The position numbers were made by a program, and so were the translations under genes. The notes below the pieces were generated by a model. That model was not told the DNA's origin. It saw only the letters and a list, made by a program, of their open reading frames with translations, and searched no databases. Below are positions 43,643 to 53,795 of a stretch of DNA of 64,000 nucleotides, piece by piece (position 1 is the first letter of the stretch; every line of letters begins with the position of its first letter). This DNA comes from Aurifilum marmelostoma (taxonomy: Eukaryota > Ascomycota > Sordariomycetes > Diaporthales > Cryphonectriaceae): positions 62,001-126,000 of the forward strand of contig JAMXSV010000016.1 in assembly GCA_027559495.1 (NCBI GenBank), read 5' to 3'.

Positions 43643-46572
43643 TCAAGTGGATTCATTCCTCTGCATGAAAAAGTCCTGCCAGCCCTGGAGTCCGTAAAAG
43701 GCACAACCTTCTGAGACCTTTCGTTGCATTCGTATTCTCTCCTTTCCTTCACCATCTGCTACCTCAATGAATTGTGAGATAGCAGACCAGTCCTTCCCCA
43801 GGTCTGCGTTTGTTGTGATTTCTTCAACGAGCTCGGATGCATTAGAGGATGAAGAACCTGGGCTTGTGTGCATATGTGGCTGAGCAGATGGATGCATGCT
43901 CACATCCACATCCATGATGTCTTCTGAGTTTGGGAAGTGCCCATCTTGCTGTTGGTGTCTTTGATGGTACCCACCGTGGGAATTGTGTTGATTCCGTGAC
44001 ATAGAGGAAGACATGTCAAACCTCGGTTCCATTTTGTACCCCTTCATCTCCATGACAGCCTGCAAGGCCCATTCTAATCCCAGCCGGAGGCGGTTGAGGT
44101 ACGTGCTCTGGCGGTCGACATGCTGAAGACACTGTAGAATTTGCAACACGGCGTTCATCAACTCAAGATCTGCTCCAGAATCGCGAGGTCCCGCCTCGCT
44201 TTCCAAATTCCTGTCAAGCGCCCCATGCCTCGACATTATCCCGTCCAGATGGAAGGCGGCAAGGTCTATGAATGCAGCCACTGGGTAGGTCCGCAAAGCC
44301 CGCCCTAGCGATGCCAGCCTTGCTTTTTCCAAGTCCTTTGGAAATGATTGAAAATCACCATCCATCCCCCACTTGCTCATCCCCACTATCACTCGTAGGC
44401 AATTGCGTGCATGGTCAAGCAATGATAACTCAGCTTGCTGGTCCATGCTTTGACTGCACCGAAGAACGAGAACGTGGGTGACGTGATAGCAATATGCCAG
44501 TTCCATCCTCGTAAAGACAAGCTCGTCCGTGTTATCATCGTGCATCAGGTCATGAGTCGTGTTTGATCCAGTGAGCGTGTCGGCGGGTGAGCGTCGAGCG
44601 GCTCTGATAGTGTTCATTTCCCTCGAGTGGCAACTGTGCCACTCTCTCAAGCGCTTCAAGAGGCTCGACACCTCAGTTGACGGGCAGACCGCCCCTGCTG
44701 CGGTCGCTCGCGCGGAATAGAGCTTCACGTACACCTCTTCCCAGATGATCATCATGTCGTCGAACGCAGCAACTAGCTTTCGACTGGGCGACTGGACCTC
44801 ACCAGGCACAGTGGTCATTGGATCTTTCCAGACGTCGAGGTCTGAATCGAAACGGTAGAGATCACAAGGATCACCGGTCAGAAAGACTCGTTGCTTGTCC
44901 AGTGAATATAGCACTTGGAAGACGCGCCGTCTTTCATCGGGACTCTCGCGAGAGGGGCGGCCGTGGACCTGTGCTACATGCAGCCCCAACATGCGAGCAA
45001 CGTAACAGGTCGTGTGTAATACTTTTTCAAAGAGGATGTTCCCGTAGAACTCTTGAGCAACTAGAGCCTACAAGACAATACGACAGCCAGAGGCCGTCAG
45101 AATATGTTTATTTGAGAAGTAACAGACGAGTGGTCATGTATGAGAGGGCTAGCACTCACTAGGGTCAGAAGAGCCTGAACGTTGAGAAGAGATGGACGGG
45201 TGTAGGCAGCAAGATCATCCAGCGCACGATCGCAGGTACGAAACAGTGAAGATATGACATCTCCACTGAGAAGACTTGGACTGACGGGGCTTTGAAGGCC
45301 GTGCTGCCATCGTATGACCTGGCTCTCCAGGCCAAGTGCCAGCAACGCAATGTTGGTGAATATGAGGGCCCAGAGTTCCGAATCCGAAGGGTGCGAGGAT
45401 AGCCTCGAATTATAGAACTTGTCAACGGCCTCTCGGAGGCTTTTGTCGTCGAATATCGGGACCCGAGAGTTAATGTTTTGCACAAATCCGTCTATTAAGA
45501 GACGAGTGATGAGATGAGGGGGTGCGTTGATCGGCCCGTGATCGCTGAGAATTACAGGCTGGATGCATTTGCCCTGGAACGGGAAGGCATTCAGCTGACG
45601 GAGTATGGCTGCACGGCAAAAAGTGGCGGTGGTGCTCATCCCGTCGTCGGCGTCAATATCATCTGCTGACAATACATGACACTCGATGTTATCTGCTAGC
45701 TTCCTCGACAGAGACTTGAGCAGAGCCATCGACGCCGGGAGTTTATACGCGCGCTTTCCACCTTGCTCGAGGTCCACGCTCTCGGCGAGGAAGTCGTTCC
45801 TATGCGGTGCTCCTGGAACACCATGCTGTGCCTCGCACCCCGCTTGGTCAAGCACAGGCTGTGAACATGGCAAGTCTGGAATGATTTGCGTGTCATCCAG
45901 CTCCGAAACTCCTGAGGAGGTTGTTTGGTCAAAGACATTTCGCTTGTCAGACGGTTGACCAGGCAAGGCTTGATCCGGAAAATCCTGTCCGTGAGGACGA
46001 CCAGCAAGTTGTTTCGTTAGCTCTGTTAATACGCCCAGCGTCGTCTTAATGTCATCGAGGCGGTTCGAGACGCTTGAGAAATCATCTCGTCTAAATTATG
46101 CATACGCGGTCAGTAGCTGATGATTGGCATCAACGGGTTGAACTTGACTATTGTCCTCTCAAAAGAAAGAAGAAGAAGAAGAAGAAGAAGAAGAAGAACA
46201 AACTTACAGCTGCTTTGACTGATTGACGCGCTTATGACTATTCGTCTGACTGCAAGCAATGCCTGTCTTGCGGCAACTGGAACACTCTGGCTGTCGGCGA
46301 TCACAGCGGACCTTGCGGGTCTTGCACTGGTCACATGCAGCCGAGAGCATGCCGGAGGTCGAGGCTGTGGTCATGGACCCTTGTTGTGTATCATGTTGAG
46401 GTGTCGTCCGGCGCCTGCGTGAGATTGCCCTGGGATTGTTGTTGTTCATGCCGCCGATCTCTTCCTCATGGGTGGTCGAGGACATGACGGCTCCAGAGAC
46501 CGAATCCGCGTCATTGTTGGCTGAGGTGGTGTTGTCTGCGAGAGCAGCAATCTCACCGCGACGTCTACGCAT
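43643..46572 (-). CDS. Zn(II)2Cys6 transcription factor
   Basis: Three exons (46572-46208, 46090-45160, 45067-43643) give 906 aa. The introns 46091-46207 (GTAAGT...TTTAG) and 45068-45159 (GTGAGT...TGTAG) have consistent phases. The six zinc-cluster cysteines are at residues 80, 83, 90, 97, 100 and 107 (CDQCKTRKVRCDRR...CSSC...C). Basic clusters flank them. A coiled-coil linker follows across the splice (RDDFSSVSNRLDDIKTTLGVLTEL), typical for dimer formation. The middle-homology region includes VQNINSRVPIFDDKSLREAV and ALIFTNIALLALGLE. The C-terminal ~100 residues are Gln/His/Ser-rich and acidic, possibly activating. The neighbouring MDR oxidoreductase, on the opposite strand 1 kb away, is a conceivable but unproven target. 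Confidence 0.92.
46169..46198 (+). repeat. (GAA)n microsatellite in intron 1 of the Zn2Cys6 gene
   Basis: About ten GAA units. On the coding (minus) strand it forms a TTC-rich tract inside intron 1, 3' of the donor. Confidence 0.85.
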
Positions 46573-47555
46573 CTTCCTGAACTTGATGCCCAATGTTCAC
46601 ATTGGGCAGGCTGAGGCGGTTTGGATGCATGACAAATGCAAAGTCGCCAAGGAAGAGCTGTGATAAGACGCAGCGACATGATGTAAATTAGTAGTCTAAG
46701 TCCGGGTTTGACCGTTCTCGGATCTGTGTATTCATCCGGAGGAACAGTGGGCTCCATAGCCAGCGACTGCTCTGACATACTGTACAACCTACTCATCATT
46801 CAGTTTGAGGATTCTTGTATAATAAGTAGGGGTTCCCTATTATTATAGGGTCGTGCCCATTCACAATCGATCAGTACAGTAGTGATACTCTTCCAACAGC
46901 TTACACGCACTCACACACCCCTAAGTAGATTTGTAGACTCTAGCATCAATCTCATATAGTTCCATATCGATATCTGATAATAGGCTACCTTGTGCCACTC
47001 ATCAGTACTATTCGTACTCAGTCCATCCTCATTTCTACCTTCTATGATTAACCTCAAAGCTCCATAACCATTTGCATAGTGATCTGGATTGTACACACGA
47101 GATTCGTTCACACGACATCGGGCATGACATTATAACAAAAGAAGAAAGGAATAGTCAAGTGGAAGTGAAACCCATCTTATCGTAAGCCGACAGATTGCTC
47201 CGGGGCTCGGCACCCGCGACCGAGCACAACAAGGGATCGAGCGGGTTTCAATTGTGCCGGCAGCTTAGGTTGCCAAGGTATCTCGCGGATGTCTTCCTTT
47301 GGCCGGTCCGAATATATTTGCTGATTATATGATCTTGTGATCTTGGTGTGAATCATCATGCAGGTTGACTTATGACTCTGCTGTATAATTAAATATATGT
47401 GATGGGATAGTCACGCTCTGAAGGTTTGTAGGCATTCCTCAGCCAACCACTCAAACCCAACAATCACAGCTTGAAGAAGCCCATCGATTGGGCTTAAAAT
47501 CGAGAGATTTGTACCCAGTGCATCATTCACACAGAGAGATCAACATAGTGAAACT
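46573..47555. other. 1-kb divergent spacer
   Basis: Lies between the divergent Zn2Cys6 and MDR genes. AT-rich. A short inverted repeat around 46834-46850 (CCCTATTATTATAGGG) is a possible palindromic site. No gene. Confidence 0.45.
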
Positions 47556-48548
47556 ATGAAGGCCTGGACATATACCCACGGGGGCTACCCGAAAGCTCTC
47601 CAGCAATCCGATCTCCCACCTGACGTGGGACAACTTGGACCGTCAGAACTTCGCATTCGGGTCAAGGCAGCATCCATCAACCCCGTCGACGCCCAGTTCA
47701 TGGGATTTCCCCTCTGGCCCTACATCCCAAGCTTCGTGGTACGGTCCCACAAGGGCGTGGCTGAGGACTTTTCAGGAGTGGTAGAGGACGCAGGGAAGAA
47801 TGCAGGGTTCCAGGCCGGCGACGAGGTCCTGGGCCTCGCGCCCTTCATACCCGGTGGCGTCCTGCAGGAGCACATCCGGATCGACACAAAGACATCTCTT
47901 GTCGTCTCGAAACCAAGCGGCTGGTCCTGGGCCGAGGCCGCCGCCCTCCCGCTCGTCTGGGTCACCGCGCACACCACCGTCGCCGAGGTCGAGCCGTACG
48001 TGAAGAACGGCAGGGTGGCCGTCCTGGGGGGCAGCTCGAGCAGCGGCCTGTACGCCACCTACCTCGCAAGACAGCGCGGCTGGACGGTGCTGGCCTCGTG
48101 CTCCGGGCCCAAGGCAGACCTCGTCCGCAGCATGGGCGCGAGCGAAACCGTCGACTACACAACCACCAGCGTGGCCGGGCGCCTCAGGGAATTCGCCCCC
48201 GACGCGGTCGTGGATTTCGTCGGGGGGACGGAGTGTCTCGGCATAGCCAAGAGGTATGTGACCGTCGTCGGCGACAAGACGAACCGGATGACGATGGGCG
48301 GCAGAGCCATCTATCTGTGGAACCCCCAGATGCTCCTGCGCGCTCTGCTCGGCAGGGCGGGTCTTGGGCGTTCGTACACCTGCGTCAATCTGGATGTCAG
48401 ACAGTCTTTCCTGGAAGACCTTGTTCGTCTGCCGAGGGACAAGGTCATCATCGACAGCACTTTTGATTTCGATCAGGTTGTGGAGGCATTCGAGAGACTC
48501 AATACGGGGCGTACACGAGGCAAGGTGGTGATTCGTATAGACGTTTGA
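47556..48548 (+). CDS. MDR-superfamily (zinc-free) quinone oxidoreductase-like protein
   Basis: A single exon of 330 aa, starting at ATG 47556 (MKAWTYTHGGYPKALQ). The N-terminal GroES-like domain shows ELRIRVKAASINPVDAQFM and GAGDEVLG-type residues (FQAGDEVLGLAPFIPGG). The nucleotide-binding fold starts at VAVLGGSSSSGLYATYLARQ, followed by GASETVDYTT. The catalytic zinc ligands of classical alcohol dehydrogenases are absent, which points to the quinone oxidoreductase/RTN4IP1 branch using NADPH. The substrate is unknown. Two 6-nt G runs (about 48026-48031 and 48222-48227) are in frame here, useful as controls for the +1 errors in other genes. Confidence 0.88.
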   Translation: MKAWTYTHGGYPKALQQSDLPPDVGQLGPSELRIRVKAASINPVDAQFMGFPLWPYIPSFVVRSHKGVAEDFSGVVEDAGKNAGFQAGDEVLGLAPFIPGGVLQEHIRIDTKTSLVVSKPSGWSWAEAAALPLVWVTAHTTVAEVEPYVKNGRVAVLGGSSSSGLYATYLARQRGWTVLASCSGPKADLVRSMGASETVDYTTTSVAGRLREFAPDAVVDFVGGTECLGIAKRYVTVVGDKTNRMTMGGRAIYLWNPQMLLRALLGRAGLGRSYTCVNLDVRQSFLEDLVRLPRDKVIIDSTFDFDQVVEAFERLNTGRTRGKVVIRIDV

Positions 48549-49239
48549 GGCATCACGATAGAAAAGGACTCAGCGAATGGATAGAGAGCCTGGTGGGAAG
48601 TGGGGATCAATATTCTCGAATCAAGAGAAGAAGTGATTTTTGTCGGTTTATTTACATTAATATATTATATGCATTTTTGATCATGCACCTCGCTGTCCGA
48701 AACTACAGAATAACTCAATGATTTTTTGATACTACTCGGGGCACATATGCAACCCATCGGTGTGGATAAAACCGTCTCAGAACAGCCATGTTCCAATTAA
48801 TAATCAGCGAAATAGAACCAAGAATCATCTACGGCTTGGGTGGCTTACGAGAGCTTGATATTCTCCTACAGGATCCGGGTGCCAAGGTTGTCGCAGGCGC
48901 TTAACAGTAAGCTTACAAGCAACGGCTCCGAGGGGTGTTGCACTGAGGAGGGGGCTTAGACAGAGGCTCAACCACTATTGCTTCCCACCTGCAGCCATGG
49001 ATGTTGGATCATCTCGGTTATTTAGGTGCCTCGCGGTGGGGGGGGGGGAAGGGGGTGGGAGGAGGGTGTGAACACGGCCTCTTCTTGGCTTCCCGGAACA
49101 TCCTCCTCTAGGATAAAACCTCGTCCTCATAGATGATTACGATTTCACGGGGGGAAACCCGCCTGAGACCATCCGAGTGGCCTCTTCCGAGGGTTTTCCT
49201 CCTCCACAATCGTGTAGGATTACTTAGCACCATGTCAAC
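48549..49239. other. Spacer upstream of the HET gene
   Basis: 691 bp, with a G11 tract at 49038-49048. No coding feature. Confidence 0.4.
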
Positions 49240-50949
49240 ATGCGGCTCATCAACACGCGCACACTGCAGATTGAGGAGTTTGTCTCATCCAGAACCCCAA
49301 GATACGCAATCCTATCGCACACATGGGGCGAGGCCGAGGCAACATTCGCGCAGTGGCGCTCCTGGATGACCCGGCTGCGCAGGGCCAAGAAGCCCGGGTT
49401 CGCAAAGATCCTGGCCCTGTGCGAACAGGCGCGGCGTGACCAGATCGACTACGCCTGGGTGGACACGGCGTGCATCGACAAGAAGAGCTCGGCCGAGCTG
49501 TCGGAGGCCATCAACTCCATGTTCATGTGGTACGAGAGGGCCGAGGTCTGCTATGTCTATCTCGCCGACATACCAGACGAGGCACCCGAGGGCGTCAGCA
49601 TGCTCGAGCTGATGGGGTCGAGCAAGTGGTTCTCCAGGGGGTGGACGCTGCAGGAGCTGATCGCACCGGACAATGTGGTCTTCTTCTCGCAGTCCTGGCA
49701 GGTCCTGGGGACGAAGAAGGCAAACTCGAGCTTCCTCTCGGATGTTACGGGCATAGACGCGCTGTGCCTCCGGGACAGGGCGCAGAAGCCGCTGAGGAGA
49801 TACTCGATCGCGCAGCGGATGTCGTGGGCAGCCGACAGGGCGACCACGCGGCCCGAGGACATGGCATACTGCCTCCTGGGGATCTTTGACATCCACCTGT
49901 CGCCCATATATGGGGAGGGGATGAAGGCGTTCATCAGGCTGCAGGAGGAGATCATACGGACGTCGGGCGACCACAGCTTCCTCGCCTACGACACGAGAGA
50001 CTCCCGCAACTCCCTCCTCGCCGACCACCCAGACCTGTTCCGCGACATGAGAGACATACAGCCCATGCTGAGCCTGACGCTCACCCCCAAGTTCTCGCTG
50101 CGAAACGCCGGCCTCTCCATCAGGACGCCACTGATCCGGACGCTCTCGCCATACTGGGTGATTGCTGTGCTCAACTGCGCCGAGGCGCGAAACCAGCGGG
50201 GCTTCGTGGGCAGCCGGATCTGTGTGCCCCTCCTCGGCAAGGACGGCATCTACATGCGGGCCCGCGAGCCCGTGAGCCTCATCCGGAGCCGCCTCTCGGG
50301 GATACAGGTCCCCGGGGTCAGGAGGGAGATTGTGGACCTGACGACGCCCGTGCAGACAAAGTACCTCATCTCGCACTTCACCCGGGTGTATCCCATCTTC
50401 AGCCACGACTCGGACTTTGGCGAGGAGGAGTTTGACGAGGTCAAGCGCAGGCCCGGGTTCCTGCTGACCTTTCCTCGGGGCATGGGTCCTTATCAGCTCG
50501 TCGACGCCTTCCCGCCCGAAGCCCTCCGGCGGGGCACGAGCTTTTTCAGCCCGCACAGCGAGGAGGAGGACGGCCACCATGTCCACGGCCTATTGGTGTA
50601 CCAGGCTGCCGGAGAGGGATTCTTTTCGGGGGCGGACAGGATAGGCGTCTACCTGGCTCATAACCTGGGCGACGGAGGCGATCAGTGGATGTGCGAGCTG
50701 AGGGAGATCCCGGCGGAGATGGAGCAGCACGAATATATTGACCGGTGGCAGAGGTCGTGGCGGTTCCGCCAGGATCCGGGGAGCTGGTCGAGATATGATC
50801 GCCTGGGCAACTGCATCGTGGCGGGGAGGACAAAGTTCGCGCTCAACGATGGCGGGCGCGAGACTGTCATGGTCGAGATGGTGTTTGATGCGAATGCTCT
50901 GCTGAGGGAGCAGGGCCTTGACAAGGCGCCGGTCAACCGGAGCATATGA
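49240..50949 (+). CDS. HET-domain protein (vegetative incompatibility type)
   Basis: A single exon of 569 aa. The HET domain spans residues about 1-150, with the three usual blocks: RYAILSHTWGE, DYAWVDTACIDKKSSAELSEAINSMFMWYE-type sequence, and SRGWTLQELIAP. It is followed by the common downstream block (RRYSIAQRMSWAADR, then EDMAYCLLGIFDIHLSPIYGEG, and a helix AFIRLQEEIIRTSGDHS). The remaining ~320 residues have no NACHT, ankyrin or WD repeats. HET proteins trigger cell death in hyphal fusion between incompatible strains; a specific role cannot be assigned. The partner locus is not visible here: its neighbours are transport and redox genes. Intact despite several G runs. Confidence 0.93.
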   Translation: MRLINTRTLQIEEFVSSRTPRYAILSHTWGEAEATFAQWRSWMTRLRRAKKPGFAKILALCEQARRDQIDYAWVDTACIDKKSSAELSEAINSMFMWYERAEVCYVYLADIPDEAPEGVSMLELMGSSKWFSRGWTLQELIAPDNVVFFSQSWQVLGTKKANSSFLSDVTGIDALCLRDRAQKPLRRYSIAQRMSWAADRATTRPEDMAYCLLGIFDIHLSPIYGEGMKAFIRLQEEIIRTSGDHSFLAYDTRDSRNSLLADHPDLFRDMRDIQPMLSLTLTPKFSLRNAGLSIRTPLIRTLSPYWVIAVLNCAEARNQRGFVGSRICVPLLGKDGIYMRAREPVSLIRSRLSGIQVPGVRREIVDLTTPVQTKYLISHFTRVYPIFSHDSDFGEEEFDEVKRRPGFLLTFPRGMGPYQLVDAFPPEALRRGTSFFSPHSEEEDGHHVHGLLVYQAAGEGFFSGADRIGVYLAHNLGDGGDQWMCELREIPAEMEQHEYIDRWQRSWRFRQDPGSWSRYDRLGNCIVAGRTKFALNDGGRETVMVEMVFDANALLREQGLDKAPVNRSI

Positions 50950-51829
50950 GGATCTTTTGGTTGGGCCTACTCCAACCCCCCCCCCCCACACCCACGTCCT
51001 GACCTCGGGTTTAGGCAAAGTATGTTCCTGTCCCTTGCAGGAAGAAGAGGAGGGGGGCGGGGTGGGGGTTGTGGGAAAGAGGCTCTGAACTCTACATATA
51101 ATTACTTCATCACAACAAATGAGAATATTAGAATAATATAATTCAGAATATTTCGAAAGCACTTGATTTTCTATCTTCTCGACACCATACACTGCAGCAA
51201 CTGGAGACGAAAACACCACCCCCTCCCCAAACAATTGTCTCTCTCAAGATAATCAGCTAGTCCTGCGGGCGTCATGTTGCTGCAGCACACCGGCGAGCGG
51301 GCTGCAGCCATTGTGGATCAAGCCCCAGCACCTCAATCAGTGAAATGACGTACTTTACTCTTGCACCGGGATATTTCTCACCTTAGATCTTTGACGATTC
51401 CAAGGTTTTTTTTTGTATTTTATTTTGTCGTCTAACCCACCCCTCAATCGGCGCCCTATTATGTGACCAAAACGCACGATCCCGATGCCGCCAGGGGCTG
51501 GTCTCGTGAGCTGGTTTAGTCTTCTCATGATAAGCGCATGATAATGGTCTTGTAAGTGATGATGCGTGAGTGAGTCCTTTCCTGATCCTTTTTCCTACCC
51601 CTCTCTTGGGTTTTATTTTCCTACTCTTGTTGTAGTTGAGCGTGGTTAGAATTAGATAAGCCCGCCAGCCACAACACAAGGCCGGTCACACCAAAAGGCG
51701 GCTATCCTCCTCTTCTCTTTTTTCTTCTGCTGCCTTTTTTTTGTTCTTTTCCTCCTATTTGTCATTTGAGTTATTGAACTCCCAGCCCTTTGTCTCCCGA
51801 TTCACTCCATCCCACAGCCGAGGGCAGAC
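50950..51829. other. Spacer before the sugar transporter
   Basis: 880 bp with a C12 tract (50976-50987) and a pyrimidine/T-rich leader (51700-51770) before the ATG at 51830. The minus frames here are shadows. Confidence 0.45.
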
Positions 51830-53467
51830 ATGTCGGACACCATCCTCTCCAAGCAGCAGGAGGTCGTGCTCTTCAGCTCGACGGCCATCGCCCTGTATGG
51901 CTACGACCAGGGCATGATGTCCCTCATCAACACCAACCAGGACTACCTCCGCACCATGGACATCGGCCCCGAGGACCCCCTGGTCGGCATCATCGTGGCC
52001 GTCTACTACCTGGGCTGCTCCCTCGGCGCCGTCCTCTTCTCGTGGTTCTCGGACAGGTACGGCCGCAAGAAGGCCATCTTCGCCTGCCTGGCCGCCGCCA
52101 GCCTGGGCAACCTCGTCATGTTCCTCACCGGCCTCGGCGGCTGGACGCGCGGCGCCGTCCACATGTTCTGGGTCGGCCGCGTCATCATGGGCCTGGGCGT
52201 GGGCGGCGTCGACGCCGTCATCCCCGTCTACAGCTCCGAGCTGAGCAGCGACGGCGCCCGCGGCAAGGCCCTGGCCCAGGAGTTCCAGATGAACATCTTT
52301 GGCCTCAACATGGCCTTTGCCGTCAACCTCGCCGTCACAAACACCCTGGGCAAGGCCGACCAGTGGGCCTGGCGCACCCCCATCGTCGTCATGCAGGCCT
52401 TCCCCGCCCTCCTGTTCGCCGTCATCGGGAGGCTCCCGGAGAGTCCCAGGTGGTTCATCTACCATGGCCACAAGGACGATGCGAGGGACGCCCTGGTGGA
52501 CGTCTGGGGCGAGGACGACGGGAACGCAAAGGCCGAGGAGCTGTTTGAGCAGCACGAGCGGGAGAAGGACATGCAGATTGGTTATCTGGAGATGATCACG
52601 CCGGGATCCTCCACTTTTCATCCCACTGTTATCACGGTTATGGGCCAGGTCAACCAGGCCCTTACGGGCTACGGTGCCGTCTCTGTCTATGGCCCTCAGA
52701 TCTTCGAGGTAAGCAGCACTTGGTTGTTTTTTCGAATGTTTGCATTTCTGAAATTCATTGACACCCGATTCTTCTCTCTTCCCCTTCAGCTGCTCGGCTT
52801 TGGCGTCAGAGAGGCCGAATTCGTCACCCAGGCCAACTACATCTCCTATTTCCTCCTCATGACCGTGGCCTGGCTGCTCATCGACGCCGTCGGCCGCCGC
52901 AAGCTCCTCCTCGGCGGCAGCGGCGTGCTGACGGCCTGCTTTCTCCTCCTGGCCCTCTTTGGCGGGCTGGCCATGAATTCCTCCAACTCCTCCGACACAT
53001 CGGGCCCCGGCATCCCCGCCATCCTCGGCACCATCGCCCTCTTCGTCGCCACGGGCGCCTTCGGCATCGGCTGGCTGGCGACGGTGTGGCTCATCCCGAC
53101 CGAGATCTACGCAACCGCCGCCCGGGCCCAGGCCTCGGCCATCTCCGTCATCGTCTGGGGGCTCGCCAACTTCGCCGTCACCCTGCTCAGCCCTCTCATG
53201 TTCAACAACCTCGAGTACTGGATCTTTCTCATCTTCGCCGCCACCAACGCCTTCGCCGGGGTCTGGACCTGGATCTACCTCCCCGAGAGCGGCGGGCGCA
53301 GCTTCGAGGACAACCAGCTGTTCTTCGAGGACGCCAAGGAGGAGGGCACCTGGAGGGTGTCGAGGGTCGCGGGCGGCGTGTATAGGAGGCTGGCGTACGG
53401 CGGGTCGCTGGAGGGGGAGAACGAGCCGTTGTTGCAGAGGCTGCAGGACCAGGTGCAGAGCGGCTGA
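51830..53467 (+). CDS. MFS sugar transporter
   Basis: Exons 51830-52708 and 52790-53467 give 518 aa. The 81-nt intron 52709-52789 (GTAAGC...TTCAG) is in frame and would insert 27 residues if unspliced; splicing restores YGPQIFELLGFG. Sugar-porter landmarks are present: ALYGYDQGMMSLI (helix 1), DRYGRKKAIFA (loop 2/3), GRVIMGLGVGGVDAVIPVYSSE (helix 4), GRLPESPRWFI, IDAVGRRKLLLGG (loop 8/9), and WIYLPESGGRSFED at the end. About twelve helices fit. Substrate is not predictable. It converges on the RTA1 gene with a T51 tract between them. Confidence 0.93.
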   Translation: MSDTILSKQQEVVLFSSTAIALYGYDQGMMSLINTNQDYLRTMDIGPEDPLVGIIVAVYYLGCSLGAVLFSWFSDRYGRKKAIFACLAAASLGNLVMFLTGLGGWTRGAVHMFWVGRVIMGLGVGGVDAVIPVYSSELSSDGARGKALAQEFQMNIFGLNMAFAVNLAVTNTLGKADQWAWRTPIVVMQAFPALLFAVIGRLPESPRWFIYHGHKDDARDALVDVWGEDDGNAKAEELFEQHEREKDMQIGYLEMITPGSSTFHPTVITVMGQVNQALTGYGAVSVYGPQIFEVSSTWLFFRMFAFLKFIDTRFFSLPLQLLGFGVREAEFVTQANYISYFLLMTVAWLLIDAVGRRKLLLGGSGVLTACFLLLALFGGLAMNSSNSSDTSGPGIPAILGTIALFVATGAFGIGWLATVWLIPTEIYATAARAQASAISVIVWGLANFAVTLLSPLMFNNLEYWIFLIFAATNAFAGVWTWIYLPESGGRSFEDNQLFFEDAKEEGTWRVSRVAGGVYRRLAYGGSLEGENEPLLQRLQDQVQSG

Positions 53468-53713
53468 GGGCTTGCTGGTGAGAGGTGTCGTCCATCAGAG
53501 ATGGGAGGTGTAAGCTCAGCCCACCGCGGGTATGGCAAGTCCTCCTCTGTACCGCCAACAGCGTCGCACTCATACGGCCGTTTCAATCTTGGTCCTCCTA
53601 CCTTTTTACTCACCAGGATCCCTCGATGTACTCCAGGCCAGTACCCTGCCAAATCTACCCAACTTCAAGTGTCTGCCAACCAATGTCAAAGCCCGATGGA
53701 TCGTGTTGTTTTT

Positions 53714-53715
<2 letters not shown>

Positions 53716-53766
<51 letters not shown>
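53716..53766 (+). repeat. Poly(T) tract, 51 nt
   Basis: An uninterrupted run of 51 T in the 328-bp gap between the convergent sugar transporter and RTA1 genes, only about 30 bp past the RTA1 frame. It could be a nucleosome-excluding or terminator-like element, a retroposon tail remnant, or inflated by sequencing. Confidence 0.9.
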
Positions 53767-53767
<1 letters not shown>

Positions 53768-53795
53768 GTGTGTGTCTTCTTCTTGCATAGAAAGA

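Noticed and set aside
49312..50586. 424-codon minus-strand frame opposite the HET gene
   Set aside because: Antisense shadow of a well-supported HET protein with low-complexity composition.
51755..52621. 288-codon minus-strand frame opposite the sugar transporter
   Set aside because: Ala/Gly/Asp/Glu-rich shadow; the plus strand carries the sugar-porter signatures.
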